Below, piece by piece: positions 34,863 to 44,600 of a stretch of DNA of 64,000 nt (its first letter is position 1; every line of letters begins with the position of its first letter). Location: positions 434,001 through 498,000 of the forward strand of contig NZ_BBJT01000003.1 of NCBI RefSeq assembly GCF_000739915.1. Direction: 5' to 3'. The DNA is from Paenibacillus chitinolyticus NBRC 15660 (GTDB lineage Bacteria > Bacillota > Bacilli > Paenibacillales > NBRC-103111). The notes below the pieces were generated by a model, which worked only from the letters and a program-made list of their open reading frames with translations, searched no databases and was not told the DNA's origin. The translations under genes and the position numbers were made by a program.

Positions 34863-37109
34863 TTAAAACTGATCCAACAACTGTAGGCTCGTTCGCTTCG
34901 CATGGATTCCTTCAATCTCGGACCCGATACATGACGGGCAGCCGTCTTCGCACGGACATTTCTGAATGAGATTTTTCGCGGCTTTTCTGACTTCGTCGAA
35001 ACGCGTATAGACTTCTTCGGCAAGGCCGATACCACCGGGATAATGATCGTAGAGAAAAATCGTCGGCAGTCCGGTGTGGTTCGCTTTAATTTGAGAAATG
35101 ACATGAACGTCGTTCCGGTCGCACATCACCAAAACAGGCACAATGTGCTTCATCACGTTTGCGATGCCCCATAAAATTTGTTCCAGAGCTTTCGTGCCTA
35201 CCTCCAAATTCGGTTCTTTCAGCTCTACCCATGCGGCGCTTGTATGCAGTTCTTCTTCCGGCAGGTGGATGGGTCCCGACCCGATATTTTCTCCGGTCGT
35301 GAGTTTGATTTTCTTAAAAATAGTCGGAATGGCATTAATCGTGACATCCCCGAAGTTCAGGGAAGAACGGTCCCGGTCCGACGTTTTGTCGATTTCCAAT
35401 ACTTTAAGCTGGATAGCCAGATTCGCATCGGTATAGTACTCCACATCGACTTCGCGCACGTAAGCTTTTTTGTGCTCCCAATCCAGCTTCTCGACCTGAT
35501 ATTGCACGCCTTCGTGCAAATAAATGGCCTCGTCGTGCAGAAGCGTCATGGCGCTGAACCGGTCCATCTCCCCGATGATCCGCACGTTCGCCACGTCGGA
35601 TTGGTCGACGATGACGACGTTCTCCTGAGAAGCCGAGCGCAGGCTGATTTCATTAGCCGGAAACGACTGACTGGCCCAATAGAACGTATCCCCGTTATGA
35701 TGCAAAACGCGTTCTTCCACTAAAAATTCCATAATCTCGGCAACTTCTAGGGGGCCGAATTCTTCCGTTTCTTTGAACGGCAGCTCGTAAGCCGCACATT
35801 TCAGATGATCGACCAAAATAATTAAATTTTCCGGATTGATCCGGGCAGCTTCCGGCGTCCTGTCGAAAAAATAGTCCGGATTCTGGACTACATATTGATC
35901 GATAGGGGTAGAGCTGGCTACCATCACGATTAGCGCCTCTCCATGCCGGCGTCCGGCGCGTCCCGCCTGCTGCCAAGTGCTCGCGATGCTTCCCGGATAG
36001 CCGGTCATAATGCAAACCTGCAGCTGTCCGATGTCTACGCCAAGCTCCAGCGCGTTGGTGCTGACAACGCCTAAAATCTCCCCGGCCCGCAAGCCTCTCT
36101 CGATTTCGCGCCTCTGTTTCGGCAGATAACCGCCCCGGTACCCCCGGATGGATTTGGTCCCAAGCTCGTTTTTTACCAGCTCCTGGATTCGGCTCAGAAT
36201 AATTTCCACCCTCACCCGGCTTCTCGCGAAAACGATCGTCTGAATTTTATTTTTCAGAAATTGCTTGGCCAAATTATTCACTTCCGCTGCGGCGCTTCTG
36301 CGGATATTAAGAGGCTTGTTCACAACGGGCGGGTTGTAAAACACGAAATGCTTCCGCCCTCTGGGCGCGCCGTTATCGTCAATGAGCCTCATCGGAGAGC
36401 CGGTGAGCTGCTCCGCCAGCTCTTTCGGGTTGGCAATGGTGGCGGAGGTACAGATAAACACCGGATCGCTGCCGTAAAACTTGCAGATCCGTTTCAGGCG
36501 CCGGATAACGTTCGCGACATGACTGCCGAATACGCCCCGGTACGTGTGCAGTTCGTCGATGACGATATATTTCAAATTCTCGAAAAGGCTGACCCATTTG
36601 GTATGATGCGGCAAAATGGCGGAATGAAGCATATCCGGATTCGTAATGACGATATGCCCCGCTTTTCGTACGATCTGCCGTATAGCCGGCGAAGTATCCC
36701 CGTCGTACGTGTAGCTTTTGATATCGATGCCCATCTCACCGATAATTTCGTTCAACTCGCTCTTTTGATCCTGCGCCAGAGCTTTCGTCGGAAACAGATA
36801 CAGCGCGCGGCTCGTATCGTCATCCGCAATGGCCTGAAGCACAGGCAGATTGTAGCAGAGCGTTTTGCCGGAAGCCGTCGGCGTTACCGCCACGATGTTC
36901 TGTCCGGTGTGCACCGTCTCATAAGCGGTGTGCTGATGGGTGTACAGTTCCGTGATCCCCCGCTTTGCCAAAGCGGACTTGATCCGGGCATCCACGCTCC
37001 CGGGAATGGCTTTCGTTTTCGCTTCCTGGGGTTCGATCTCGTGCCAGTTCACTATATTTTCATCGGTCCGGAGTTCCTGAATTAATTCGGCAAGTTGTTT
37101 CTTCCTCAT
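34863..37109 (-). CDS. mrfA: MrfA-like DEAD/DEAH helicase (YprA)
   Basis: 748 residues. Helicase motifs: TPTASGKT at 76-83, DELHTYRG, CTSATIANP, STNALELGVDIG and QQAGRAGRR. The C-terminal DUF1998-type zinc site is CPCEDGCPSC, with cysteines at 718, 720, 724 and 727. In B. subtilis MrfA is a 3'-5' DNA helicase that repairs mitomycin C damage together with MrfB. It is first in the operon mrfA, GNAT, small ORF, mrfB. Upstream of ATG 37109 only a weak GGGA is seen. Confidence 0.93.
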   Translation of the reverse strand: MRKKQLAELIQELRTDENIVNWHEIEPQEAKTKAIPGSVDARIKSALAKRGITELYTHQHTAYETVHTGQNIVAVTPTASGKTLCYNLPVLQAIADDDTSRALYLFPTKALAQDQKSELNEIIGEMGIDIKSYTYDGDTSPAIRQIVRKAGHIVITNPDMLHSAILPHHTKWVSLFENLKYIVIDELHTYRGVFGSHVANVIRRLKRICKFYGSDPVFICTSATIANPKELAEQLTGSPMRLIDDNGAPRGRKHFVFYNPPVVNKPLNIRRSAAAEVNNLAKQFLKNKIQTIVFARSRVRVEIILSRIQELVKNELGTKSIRGYRGGYLPKQRREIERGLRAGEILGVVSTNALELGVDIGQLQVCIMTGYPGSIASTWQQAGRAGRRHGEALIVMVASSTPIDQYVVQNPDYFFDRTPEAARINPENLIILVDHLKCAAYELPFKETEEFGPLEVAEIMEFLVEERVLHHNGDTFYWASQSFPANEISLRSASQENVVIVDQSDVANVRIIGEMDRFSAMTLLHDEAIYLHEGVQYQVEKLDWEHKKAYVREVDVEYYTDANLAIQLKVLEIDKTSDRDRSSLNFGDVTINAIPTIFKKIKLTTGENIGSGPIHLPEEELHTSAAWVELKEPNLEVGTKALEQILWGIANVMKHIVPVLVMCDRNDVHVISQIKANHTGLPTIFLYDHYPGGIGLAEEVYTRFDEVRKAAKNLIQKCPCEDGCPSCIGSEIEGIHAKRTSLQLLDQF

Positions 37110-37182
37110 GGTTCGCGTCCCTTCTTAACCTCAACTGCTTAGAACGGCTGTTCTCATTTATTATACGCTCCCCGGGCAAAAG

Positions 37183-37213
37183 AAAAAAAGCCCCAGTTTT
37201 TATACGGGGCTTT
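37183..37213 (-). terminator. Terminator upstream of mrfA
   Basis: AAGCCCC/GGGGCTT arms with seven T on the minus strand. It would end minus-strand transcription coming from the 71-residue gene at 37835-38050. Confidence 0.75.
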
Positions 37214-37834
37214 CGTTATGCGAAGCACTGGCGCCGGATGCGAGGGCGAGAGCGTCCCTGCCCATCGCCTTGTCATCCTGCCGTCGAAATGATTGGAGAA
37301 GCAGAACGGGTGAACATCCTTATTTTCATCGAAGCGCTGGAAAGGCTGGCACGCAAAAAAGGAGTGGACATGAGGACGTCCATTCCGGTTGGGCATATCT
37401 CTATACGGCGCGGAAAAGTGCAGGGAGAAATAACTCCCGTCAGCTTCGGTCCGGCTCAGTTTGTCGTATCGAATAACGATGATTACGCCACGCAAGGGCG
37501 AGGTTTGGCCCCTCAATCCGGCGCTGCAGGTATGCACTCGTCCTACACGGAACCCCGGCAGGCTTGTCGTGAACACGGGAGTGGAACGGATATTCCACCC
37601 GGGAGACATTGCCTAGTTGAACGGGCGGTTCCATGTATGGAGTACTATAGGGCCGATGTCCCGGTCCCACGGACTGAAACCGGCCTTCTTCCGGCCATCC
37701 ATCGCGGACCGCCGGATTCAAGGCCTTTATGATGCGGGCGGAACCACACATCCCGGAAAAGGGACACCGACGGCCGCGCCCAGCGGTATGCCGGCGGCAG
37801 AAGCCGTATCCCGCAGCTATCCGTTCCGTGATGC
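37214..37834. other. 620-base stretch without a secure gene
   Basis: Plus-strand frames show short coding-like parts: about 37290-37490 reads LIFIEALERLARKKG and MRTSIPVGHISIRRGKVQGE. A different frame then reads ITPRKGEVWPLNPALQV and GRLVVNTGVERIFHPGDIA before a stop at about 37616. Neither has a ribosome binding site or known family. It could be a decayed gene, or chance frames. Confidence 0.35.
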
Positions 37835-38050
37835 TTACACGAGATCCGACGAATCGTCATAATCATAGCGGATGCCATCCTGAACGGCGGTTGTGACGGC
37901 GCTCTGTTCCTGCAGAGCCTGCATGGAACTAAGCTGGAGCTTATGAAGCACCTCGCGGTATTCCTCGGCTTTCGTCTCCTTCGTCTCGCTGCGGATGGCA
38001 AGCTGAAGCGCTCTTTCAATCACAATGATATCCTGGCTTGTAAAGTTCAT
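37835..38050 (-). CDS. Small helical protein of unknown function (71 aa)
   Basis: ATG 38050 has GGGGGTG 6 bases upstream, and the frame ends TSQDIIVIERALQLAIRSET...DYDDSSDLV. It is predicted all-helical, with an acidic tail. No membrane segment or metal motif. I do not recognise a family; the clean start signal supports a real gene. It is divergent from the nitroreductase gene. Confidence 0.68.
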   Translation of the reverse strand: MNFTSQDIIVIERALQLAIRSETKETKAEEYREVLHKLQLSSMQALQEQSAVTTAVQDGIRYDYDDSSDLV

Positions 38051-38206
38051 GTTCAGCACCCCCATTTTGTTAAAAAGAAGCTGTACTAGCATGCCCTGTT
38101 TTTTCCTTTATCATACGCCGGTTTGTTTAGGATTCGCCGTTTGCGTCCAAATAAAAAGGTGAACCGTTTTTTGATTTCGTGTCAGAAAAAGACAGGAGGA
38201 ATGGTC

Positions 38207-38809
38207 ATGCCGGAACATCGTTTCGACGTACAAAATGAGCGTCATGCCGCTTATGATATCAATCCGATTTTTCTTAACCGCTGGTCGTCGAGGGCCTTTC
38301 TCGAAAAGGAAATTTCGAATGAAATTTTGATGAGCCTGTTCGAGGCGGCCCGCTGGGCTCCCTCCGCCAGCAATCTTCAGCCTTGGCGTTACATTGTCGC
38401 GCGTACGGAGGAAGAGAAGGGGATGTTCGCCGAATTTATTTCAGCTTCCAACAAAACCTGGTGCCTGAAGGCGCCCGTGCTTGCCCTCATTCTCTCCCAT
38501 ACGCCGTCGCCCGCTGGAGGGGTGAACGGTTCTCACGCGTTTGATGCAGGGGCATCCTGGAGCTATCTGGCCCTGGAAGCAGTGCGTCAGGGACTGATCT
38601 CCCATGCCATGGCCGGATTCGACCGGGAGAGTGCCCGCCGGCTGCTTGGAGTGCCGGACGATTACGATATTCATGCCGTCATCGCCATCGGGTATCACGG
38701 AGATGCGCAGTCGCTCTCCGACCAGCATCTGCAGCGCGAGCAGCCGTCGGGAAGGCGCGAGCTCAAAGAGACTTTGTTTGCGGGGCGATTCGGGAACTCT
38801 TTCGAATAA
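38207..38809 (+). CDS. Nitroreductase-family flavoprotein
   Basis: 200 residues; ATG 38207 lies 8 bases after AGGAGG. FMN-binding family segments are RWSSRAFLEKEIS, EAARWAPSASNLQPWRYIV and AIGYHGDAQSL. Enzymes of this family reduce nitro compounds or quinones with NAD(P)H; the substrate is unknown. A terminator follows at 38836-38884. Confidence 0.88.
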   Translation: MPEHRFDVQNERHAAYDINPIFLNRWSSRAFLEKEISNEILMSLFEAARWAPSASNLQPWRYIVARTEEEKGMFAEFISASNKTWCLKAPVLALILSHTPSPAGGVNGSHAFDAGASWSYLALEAVRQGLISHAMAGFDRESARRLLGVPDDYDIHAVIAIGYHGDAQSLSDQHLQREQPSGRRELKETLFAGRFGNSFE

Positions 38810-38835
38810 TCCGAACCGGTATAGGCCGGGCCGGG

Positions 38836-38884
38836 AAGCCTAGGGTCCTCTCTTTATACATAGGGAGGCTCCCAGGCTTTTTTT
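38836..38884 (+). terminator. Terminator of the nitroreductase gene
   Basis: AAGCCTAGGG...CCCAGGCTT arms and seven T. The hairpin overlaps the last codons of the convergent yfhP gene. Confidence 0.65.
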
Positions 38885-39828
38885 GTCCATCCCAATTGTT
38901 CGGACAGAACTTTCATCTCCCTATCCAGCGTCACGTCAATGCCGAACGGCAGTTTGTGCTCGTGCCAAAATCTCACTTCGCGCCATTTCACCACATAGCC
39001 TTCCCCATGCGAATCCCAGCTTACATGACTACTCTGCGCAAAATCCAGAAATGCCCGGACACCTTCGGCAGCCATCGCCGCCTCGACAACCGGATGAGTC
39101 CGGTCCTTGACGTAGGTATCTTTCAGAACGATTCTCGACCCGCGCACCGTTCCGCTGTGAAAACTGTGTTCCGTTTCTGCCGCAAACTGCCAGCTTCTCC
39201 AAGTCAACCCCGGAACCAGCTGCAGCGGGCCGGCTGCTCCGAGCAAGTCTTTCGCATAACCGGTCAACCTGCGGAGAAGGATGCGCTTATGAAGCCATCG
39301 CGCCATTACGTAAGTAAAGCTGGCCCCATATACGGCAGCCATCCACATCTCCGGATTTGCGGCTCCGGCCACCCACAAGAGAGCCCCGCCTCCGTGAAGC
39401 GCCAAAAGAAAAGGATCGGTAAGAGGAAGAATATCGAGATGGAGCCAGCGGGAGGAAAAGGGTCTTAAACACTGCACGCCGTATGCGTTCAGCAAATCCA
39501 GTCCGACGTGGAGTATAACGGCTATGGCCGCCCAGCCGTAGAGGAGAGCGTAATGGTCCCACGTGCCGAAAACCGCTGCGGCCAGGGCGCTCAGCAAAGC
39601 CGGCCAGACCAGCAGGGCAGGCAGCGAATGCGTGATTCCCCGGTGGTGCCTGAGATAGACGGCGTACCCTTTCAGACGCGCGATCGTATCCAGATCCGGC
39701 GCATGCGAGCCCGCTACGGTTGCGGCCAGCACCGCTTGCAGAAGAAGCGGATCGTGCGCGACCTCCGGCTGCAGTGTCGCCAATCCGGCCAACGTGATTC
39801 CGAAAAGCAGATGACTACCCGTATCCAT
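38854..39828 (-). CDS. yfhP: YfhP-like membrane-bound metal-dependent hydrolase
   Basis: 324 residues. The N-terminal domain has GSHLLFGITLAGLA, HAPDLDTIARLKG and HHRGITHSLPALL, giving the His/Asp metal set of the YdjM/YfhP (DUF457) family, and about four membrane helices. The C-terminal 120 residues are soluble. The function of YfhP is not established; it neighbours spore genes in B. subtilis, and here the spore gene tlp lies divergently. Confidence 0.85.
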   Translation of the reverse strand: MDTGSHLLFGITLAGLATLQPEVAHDPLLLQAVLAATVAGSHAPDLDTIARLKGYAVYLRHHRGITHSLPALLVWPALLSALAAAVFGTWDHYALLYGWAAIAVILHVGLDLLNAYGVQCLRPFSSRWLHLDILPLTDPFLLALHGGGALLWVAGAANPEMWMAAVYGASFTYVMARWLHKRILLRRLTGYAKDLLGAAGPLQLVPGLTWRSWQFAAETEHSFHSGTVRGSRIVLKDTYVKDRTHPVVEAAMAAEGVRAFLDFAQSSHVSWDSHGEGYVVKWREVRFWHEHKLPFGIDVTLDREMKVLSEQLGWTKKAWEPPYV

Positions 39829-39935
39829 GCTAATTCCCCCCCTTGACTGCTTTTCCTTCGGGGCATTCCCGACTCCCCTGGGATCAGCCTAGCAAGCCTG
39901 CATCATTGGAGCGTTAGCAGTAGATGAAGATTTTA

Positions 39936-39966
39936 TGAATACGGCGTGCGCCAAAAGCGAATCGTA
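39936..39966 (+). promoter_or_regulatory. Sigma-G-like promoter of tlp
   Basis: TGAATA (39936-39941), 18-base spacer, AATCGTA (39960-39966), close to the forespore sigma-G pattern TGAATA / CATnnTA. It lies 23 bases before the tlp start; tlp is a sigma-G gene in B. subtilis. Confidence 0.6.
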
Positions 39967-39989
39967 GGAGATGGAAAGGAGGGATACCG

Positions 39990-40217
39990 ATGGCCAAAAA
40001 AGATAACCGAGGGGATAACGCCGTTCACCTGAGAAACAGCATCCGGAACACGGAAGCCCGTCTTCAAGAGTCTCAGGAATATCTGGACGAGCATGCGGAC
40101 GAAATTTCCGCAACGGAACAAGCAACGCTGGAAGCCAAAAACGAACGCCGCCGTCAAAGCGTCCGCGGCTTCAAAAGCGAACTGCAGGATGAAGCCAAAT
40201 TCGAAACGACCGAGTGA
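39990..40217 (+). CDS. tlp: Small acid-soluble spore protein Tlp
   Basis: 75 residues. DNRGDNAVHLRNSIRNTEAR and LEAKNERRRQSVRGFKSELQ match the Tlp family (DDRSDNVEKL, EEKNERR). Glu/Gln/Arg-rich and helical, without cysteine. Start ATG 39990 behind AAAGGAGG. It is made in the forespore and stored in the spore core; its exact role is minor or unknown. Confidence 0.9.
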   Translation: MAKKDNRGDNAVHLRNSIRNTEARLQESQEYLDEHADEISATEQATLEAKNERRRQSVRGFKSELQDEAKFETTE

Positions 40218-40272
40218 TTCCGGATTCACCGGTGGAGCGGAAGCACACGGCGGCTCTTGAGCGGCTGTAATA

Positions 40273-40312
40273 GAAAAAAGTCCCGGCTGGATTTCAGCCG
40301 GGACTTTTTTCT
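40273..40312 (+). terminator. Terminator of tlp
   Basis: AAAAAAGTCCCGGCTG / CAGCCGGGACTTTTTT perfect stem with a 5-base loop. Confidence 0.95.
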
Positions 40313-40446
40313 ATATGCATTTGTGTACTTCTGTATCCGTCCTCAAGCGATTTCCGCATACCGCTGCCGGAACCTCCCCCGCCAGCCCGCACCGCGCGGT
40401 GAATCCGGCGTAATCGACGAAGACCGCCCGGTGTGAATAGCCCGAC

Positions 40447-41382
40447 TCAGCTCTGCCTGCGCGGGACAGCGTGGCTGTAGAAGTCCTCGGCCAGCCACGA
40501 ATCCGGGTGAATCGCTCTCGCTTCCTCGAGAAGACGCTCGGCTCCCTCCCCTTGATAACGCGAGGAGATGTGCGTCATGATCAGCGTGCCCACGCCGCCT
40601 TCCGCGGCTGTACGCGCCGCCTGTTCCGTCGTCGAATGGTCGTACGCCCCGGCAAGATCTTCCCGTTCGGCTCCGAACGTCGCCTCGTGAACCAGCACGT
40701 CGGCGCCTTCCGCCAGCAGCGCCGAATTGCCGCATGGCTTCGTGTCGCCGAGGATCGTGACCGTCCGGCCCTTGATCGAAGGGCCGACGAAATCGCTTCC
40801 GTGCAGCTCTCGCCCGTCCTCTAGCTTGACCGTCTGGCCCTGCTTCAGACGGCCGTAAAGCGGTCCGGCGGTAATGCCCAGCTCATGGAGCTTCTCCTGC
40901 TGGAGCTTGCCCGGAAGGTCTTTCTCGACGATGCGGTAGCCGAAGCATTCGATCCGGTGGTCCAGCGGAGCGGCTTCGACCCGGAACGACTCGTCCTCGA
41001 AGACGACTCCGCCTTCGGAGGGGATTTCCCGGATAGCCAGCTCATAGTCGAGATGAACCTGGCTAAGCTGCAGGGACATATCCACATACGCTTTAATGCC
41101 CTTGGGTCCGTAAATCGTAAAAGGCGTATCCCCGCCCTGATAAGAACGGCTGCTCAGAAGTCCCGGCAAGCCGAATATATGATCGCCGTGAAGATGCGTA
41201 ACGAACAGCTTCTCTGACTTGCTCAGCTTGACCGGCGATCTCAAGATCTGATGCTGCGTCCCTTCCCCGCAGTCAAAAAACCAGATGCTCCCCCGCTCCG
41301 GCAGCAAATTCAGCACAATGGATGTCACATTACGGTGCCTGGCAGGCATGCCTGCTCCCGTTCCGAGAAAATACAATTCCAC
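40447..41382 (-). CDS. rnz: Ribonuclease Z
   Basis: 311 residues starting at GTG 41382, 8 bases after GAGGAA, giving ELYFLGTGAGMPARHRNVTS as in RnzI; an upstream GTG at 41412 is possible. The metallo-beta-lactamase motif is THLHGDH (His63, His65, Asp67, His68), with ILGDTKPC and LVHEATF downstream and the final THISSRYQ histidine. It removes 3' trailers from tRNA precursors that lack CCA. Confidence 0.94.
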   Translation of the reverse strand: MELYFLGTGAGMPARHRNVTSIVLNLLPERGSIWFFDCGEGTQHQILRSPVKLSKSEKLFVTHLHGDHIFGLPGLLSSRSYQGGDTPFTIYGPKGIKAYVDMSLQLSQVHLDYELAIREIPSEGGVVFEDESFRVEAAPLDHRIECFGYRIVEKDLPGKLQQEKLHELGITAGPLYGRLKQGQTVKLEDGRELHGSDFVGPSIKGRTVTILGDTKPCGNSALLAEGADVLVHEATFGAEREDLAGAYDHSTTEQAARTAAEGGVGTLIMTHISSRYQGEGAERLLEEARAIHPDSWLAEDFYSHAVPRRQS

Positions 41383-41531
41383 GACCCTGTTCCTCGTTTC
41401 TGCAGATGTCACTTTCCCTGCTTTTTAACATGCTATAAAAATTCGTTCCGGAAGTCAAACGGCTCCGCATCCCGCGGGATGTTCCCGCAAAGTCCTCCGC
41501 AGCCCCGATCCTTCCGCCTCCGGAAGAGGGC

Positions 41532-41560
41532 AAAAAAGACGGCTCTCGGAAGAACCGTCC
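41532..41560 (-). terminator. Terminator of metH
   Basis: GACGG-TCT / AGA-CCGTC stem followed on the minus strand by six T, about 80 bases past the metH stop. Confidence 0.8.
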
Positions 41561-41637
41561 TGCTTTGCGCAGCCTGACGGCCGAACCTTACTTCAGCCGC
41601 CTATTTATTCATACTCATCTGCGGACGAGACGAAACG

Positions 41638-44600
41638 CTAAACTTTATCGACGTTAAAATATCTCGCCTGAGGATGGGCGAACACGATAGCCGACACGGA
41701 CGCTTCCGGCTCCATCATGCAGCCCTCGGTCAGCTCGATCCCGATATCCTCCGGCTTCATCAGCTCGAACAGCGGCTCCTGATCCTCCAGGTTCGGACAA
41801 GCCGGGTACCCGAACGAGAACCGCTGGCCGGTGTACTTCGCCCCGAAGCGCTCCTGCATCGTCATTTCCGCGGAATCCGGAATACCCCACACGTCGCGCA
41901 TAATATGATGCACGCGCTCCGCAAAAGCTTCCGCGACCTCGAGAGCCGTCGACTGAAGCGCATGGGATCGCAGATAATCGCCCTGCTCGCGCCATTCGCG
42001 CGCCAGTTCGCTTACGCCCTGCCCCGCCGTGACGACGAGGAAGCCGATATAATCCATGACGCCGCTGTCAACCGGCTTCAGATAGTCGGCCAGACACAGG
42101 AACGGCTCGGTTCCCTGGCGCGGGAAGGTGAAGCGTTTGATCACCTTCGACGTGTCTTCGGGATCGTACACGACGACATCGTTTCCGTCCCCTTGGGCCG
42201 GGAAGAACCGGTACATCCCCTGACTACGGATGATGCCGTTCTTCTGCGCTTCGTACAGGATAGTATCTACGGTGTCCTTCAGCTGCATGGCTTTCGGGTC
42301 CTGTTCGGCGATCAGCTTGTCGACCTTGCCTTTCAGGCCCAGGTGATGCCCGAGAAGCATCTGCATGTTCACGTACGGCATGAGATGGCCGATCGGGTAA
42401 TCCCGCAGGACGTGGCGATCCAGATCCGGCGGTACCGACACCGGCAGGGTGCGGTCGACCGTGGACGAGAACACGCGCGTAAGGACCGGCATTTCGGTCC
42501 CTTCCTTGCGGCCGGCTTCCATTACATCGGAATCCTTCGATTCCCGAAGCTCCTGGATAAGACGCTCCCGCTGCACGGGGTCGCTCAGCTTGTTCGCGAT
42601 GTCCAGACCGTCCATCGCGTCTTTGGCGTACAGCACGAGGCCGTCATACTCCGGCGAGATGCGCGTCTTGGTGAATTTCCGCGTCAGAGCGGCGCCGCCC
42701 ACCATGATCGGAACGTCGATTCCGGCGTTGCGCAAATCCTGCGCCGTGACGATCATCTGCTGCGCGGACTTCACGAGCAGACCCGACAGCCCGATCGCGT
42801 CCGGTTTTTCTTTGCGGAAAGCCTCGATCAGTTGTTCCGGCGGAACCTTGATGCCCAGGTTCACGATTTGGTAGCCGTTGTTGGATAATATAATCTCCAC
42901 AAGGTTTTTGCCGATATCGTGGACGTCGCCTTTTACGGTGGCCAGAATAATTTTTCCTTTCACCGCAGTCTCGTTCTTCTCCATGAACTGCTCCAGATAA
43001 GCGACGGACGCCTTCATAACTTCGGCGCTTTGAAGCACTTCCGCTACGATCAGCTCGTTGTTGTTGAACAGGCGTCCGACTTCCGCCATCCCTTTCATCA
43101 GAGGACCGTTGATCACTTCCAGCGGCGAATATTTTTGAAGCGCCTGCTCCAGATCGGGAAGAAGCCCTTCCTTCGTTCCCTCAACCACGTAAGAGGCCAG
43201 CCGCTCTTCGAGCGTAAGAGTTGATATCTTTTCCTTCTTCTCAACCTTCTTTACCCGGAAATGAGCCACGAATTCGGCCAGAGTCTCGTCGTTCGTCTCG
43301 TAAATGAGCTTCTCGGCAAGCGTTCTTTCCTCTTCGGGGATGGACGCGTACCGCTCCAGCTTCTCCGTGTTCACAATCGCGTAATCGAGACCCGCTTTCG
43401 TGCAGTGGTACAAATAAACGGCATTCAGCACCTCGCGTCCGGCTTCGGGAAGACCGAACGAAACGTTGCTGAGACCGAGAATGGTTTTGGTTGCGGGCAT
43501 CGCTTCTTTAATGAGACGGATGCCTTCGATCGTTTCCTTGGCGGAACCGATATACTGCTGGTCCCCGGTGCCGACCGGGAATACAAGCGGATCGAAAATG
43601 ATATCTTCGGCATTCATCCCGTACTTGTGGACGAGCAGATCGTGCGAACGCTGTGCGACTTCCAGCTTATCTTCGCGCGTAATCGCCTGGCCGCGCTCGT
43701 CGATCGTGCCGACTACCGCCGCGGCTCCGTAACGGTGAATAAGCGGAAGTACCTTCTCGAACTTCTCTTCCCCGTCCTCGAGGTTAATGGAGTTGATGAT
43801 CGCTTTCCCCTGCGAATGCTTCAGTCCCAGCTCAATAACACGCGTATCCGTCGAGTCGATCATGAGCGGAACTTTGATTTTTTTGACGACAAGCTCCAGG
43901 AACTTGGTCATGTCTTCCGTTTCGTTGCGGTCCGGGTCCTGCAGACAGACGTCGATGACGTGGGCCCCGCCCTTAACCTGGGCACGAGCGATCTCGGAAG
44001 CCTCTTCATACTTGCCTTCGGCAATCAGGCGTTTGAACTTCCGGGAACCGAGTACGTTCGTCCGCTCGCCGACCATGTAGGGGCGGTTCTCCGGCTCGAT
44101 GTATACCGTCTCGATACCGGATACGGCCGACGGGTGCGTACCCAGTTCGGTACGCGGTTTGTAAGCGCTCAGCGTTTCGGCCAGCGCGCGGATATGAGCG
44201 GGAGTCGTGCCGCAGCAGCCGCCCGCGATGTTCAGCCAGCCCTGCTCGGCAAATGCGGCCATTTTCTTGGCCAGGGATTCGGGCGACTCATGATAATGTC
44301 CGTTCTCGTCGGGAAGCCCTGCATTCGGATAACACGAAATATAAGTGCCAGCAAGCCCGGACAAGGTCCGGATATGATCCCGCATGAATTCGGGTCCCGT
44401 CGCGCAGTTCAGTCCGACCGAAATCGGATTGAGATGCTCCAGGGAAATATAGAAGGATTCGATATTTTGCCCGGCCAGCGTCGTACCCATCGGTTCGATC
44501 GTGCCGGAAATCATAATCGGCAATTCGATGCCCGTCGTCTTAAAAGCCCGTTGGATCGCGATCCCGCCCGCTTTTACGTTGAGCGTATCCTGGGAAGTCT

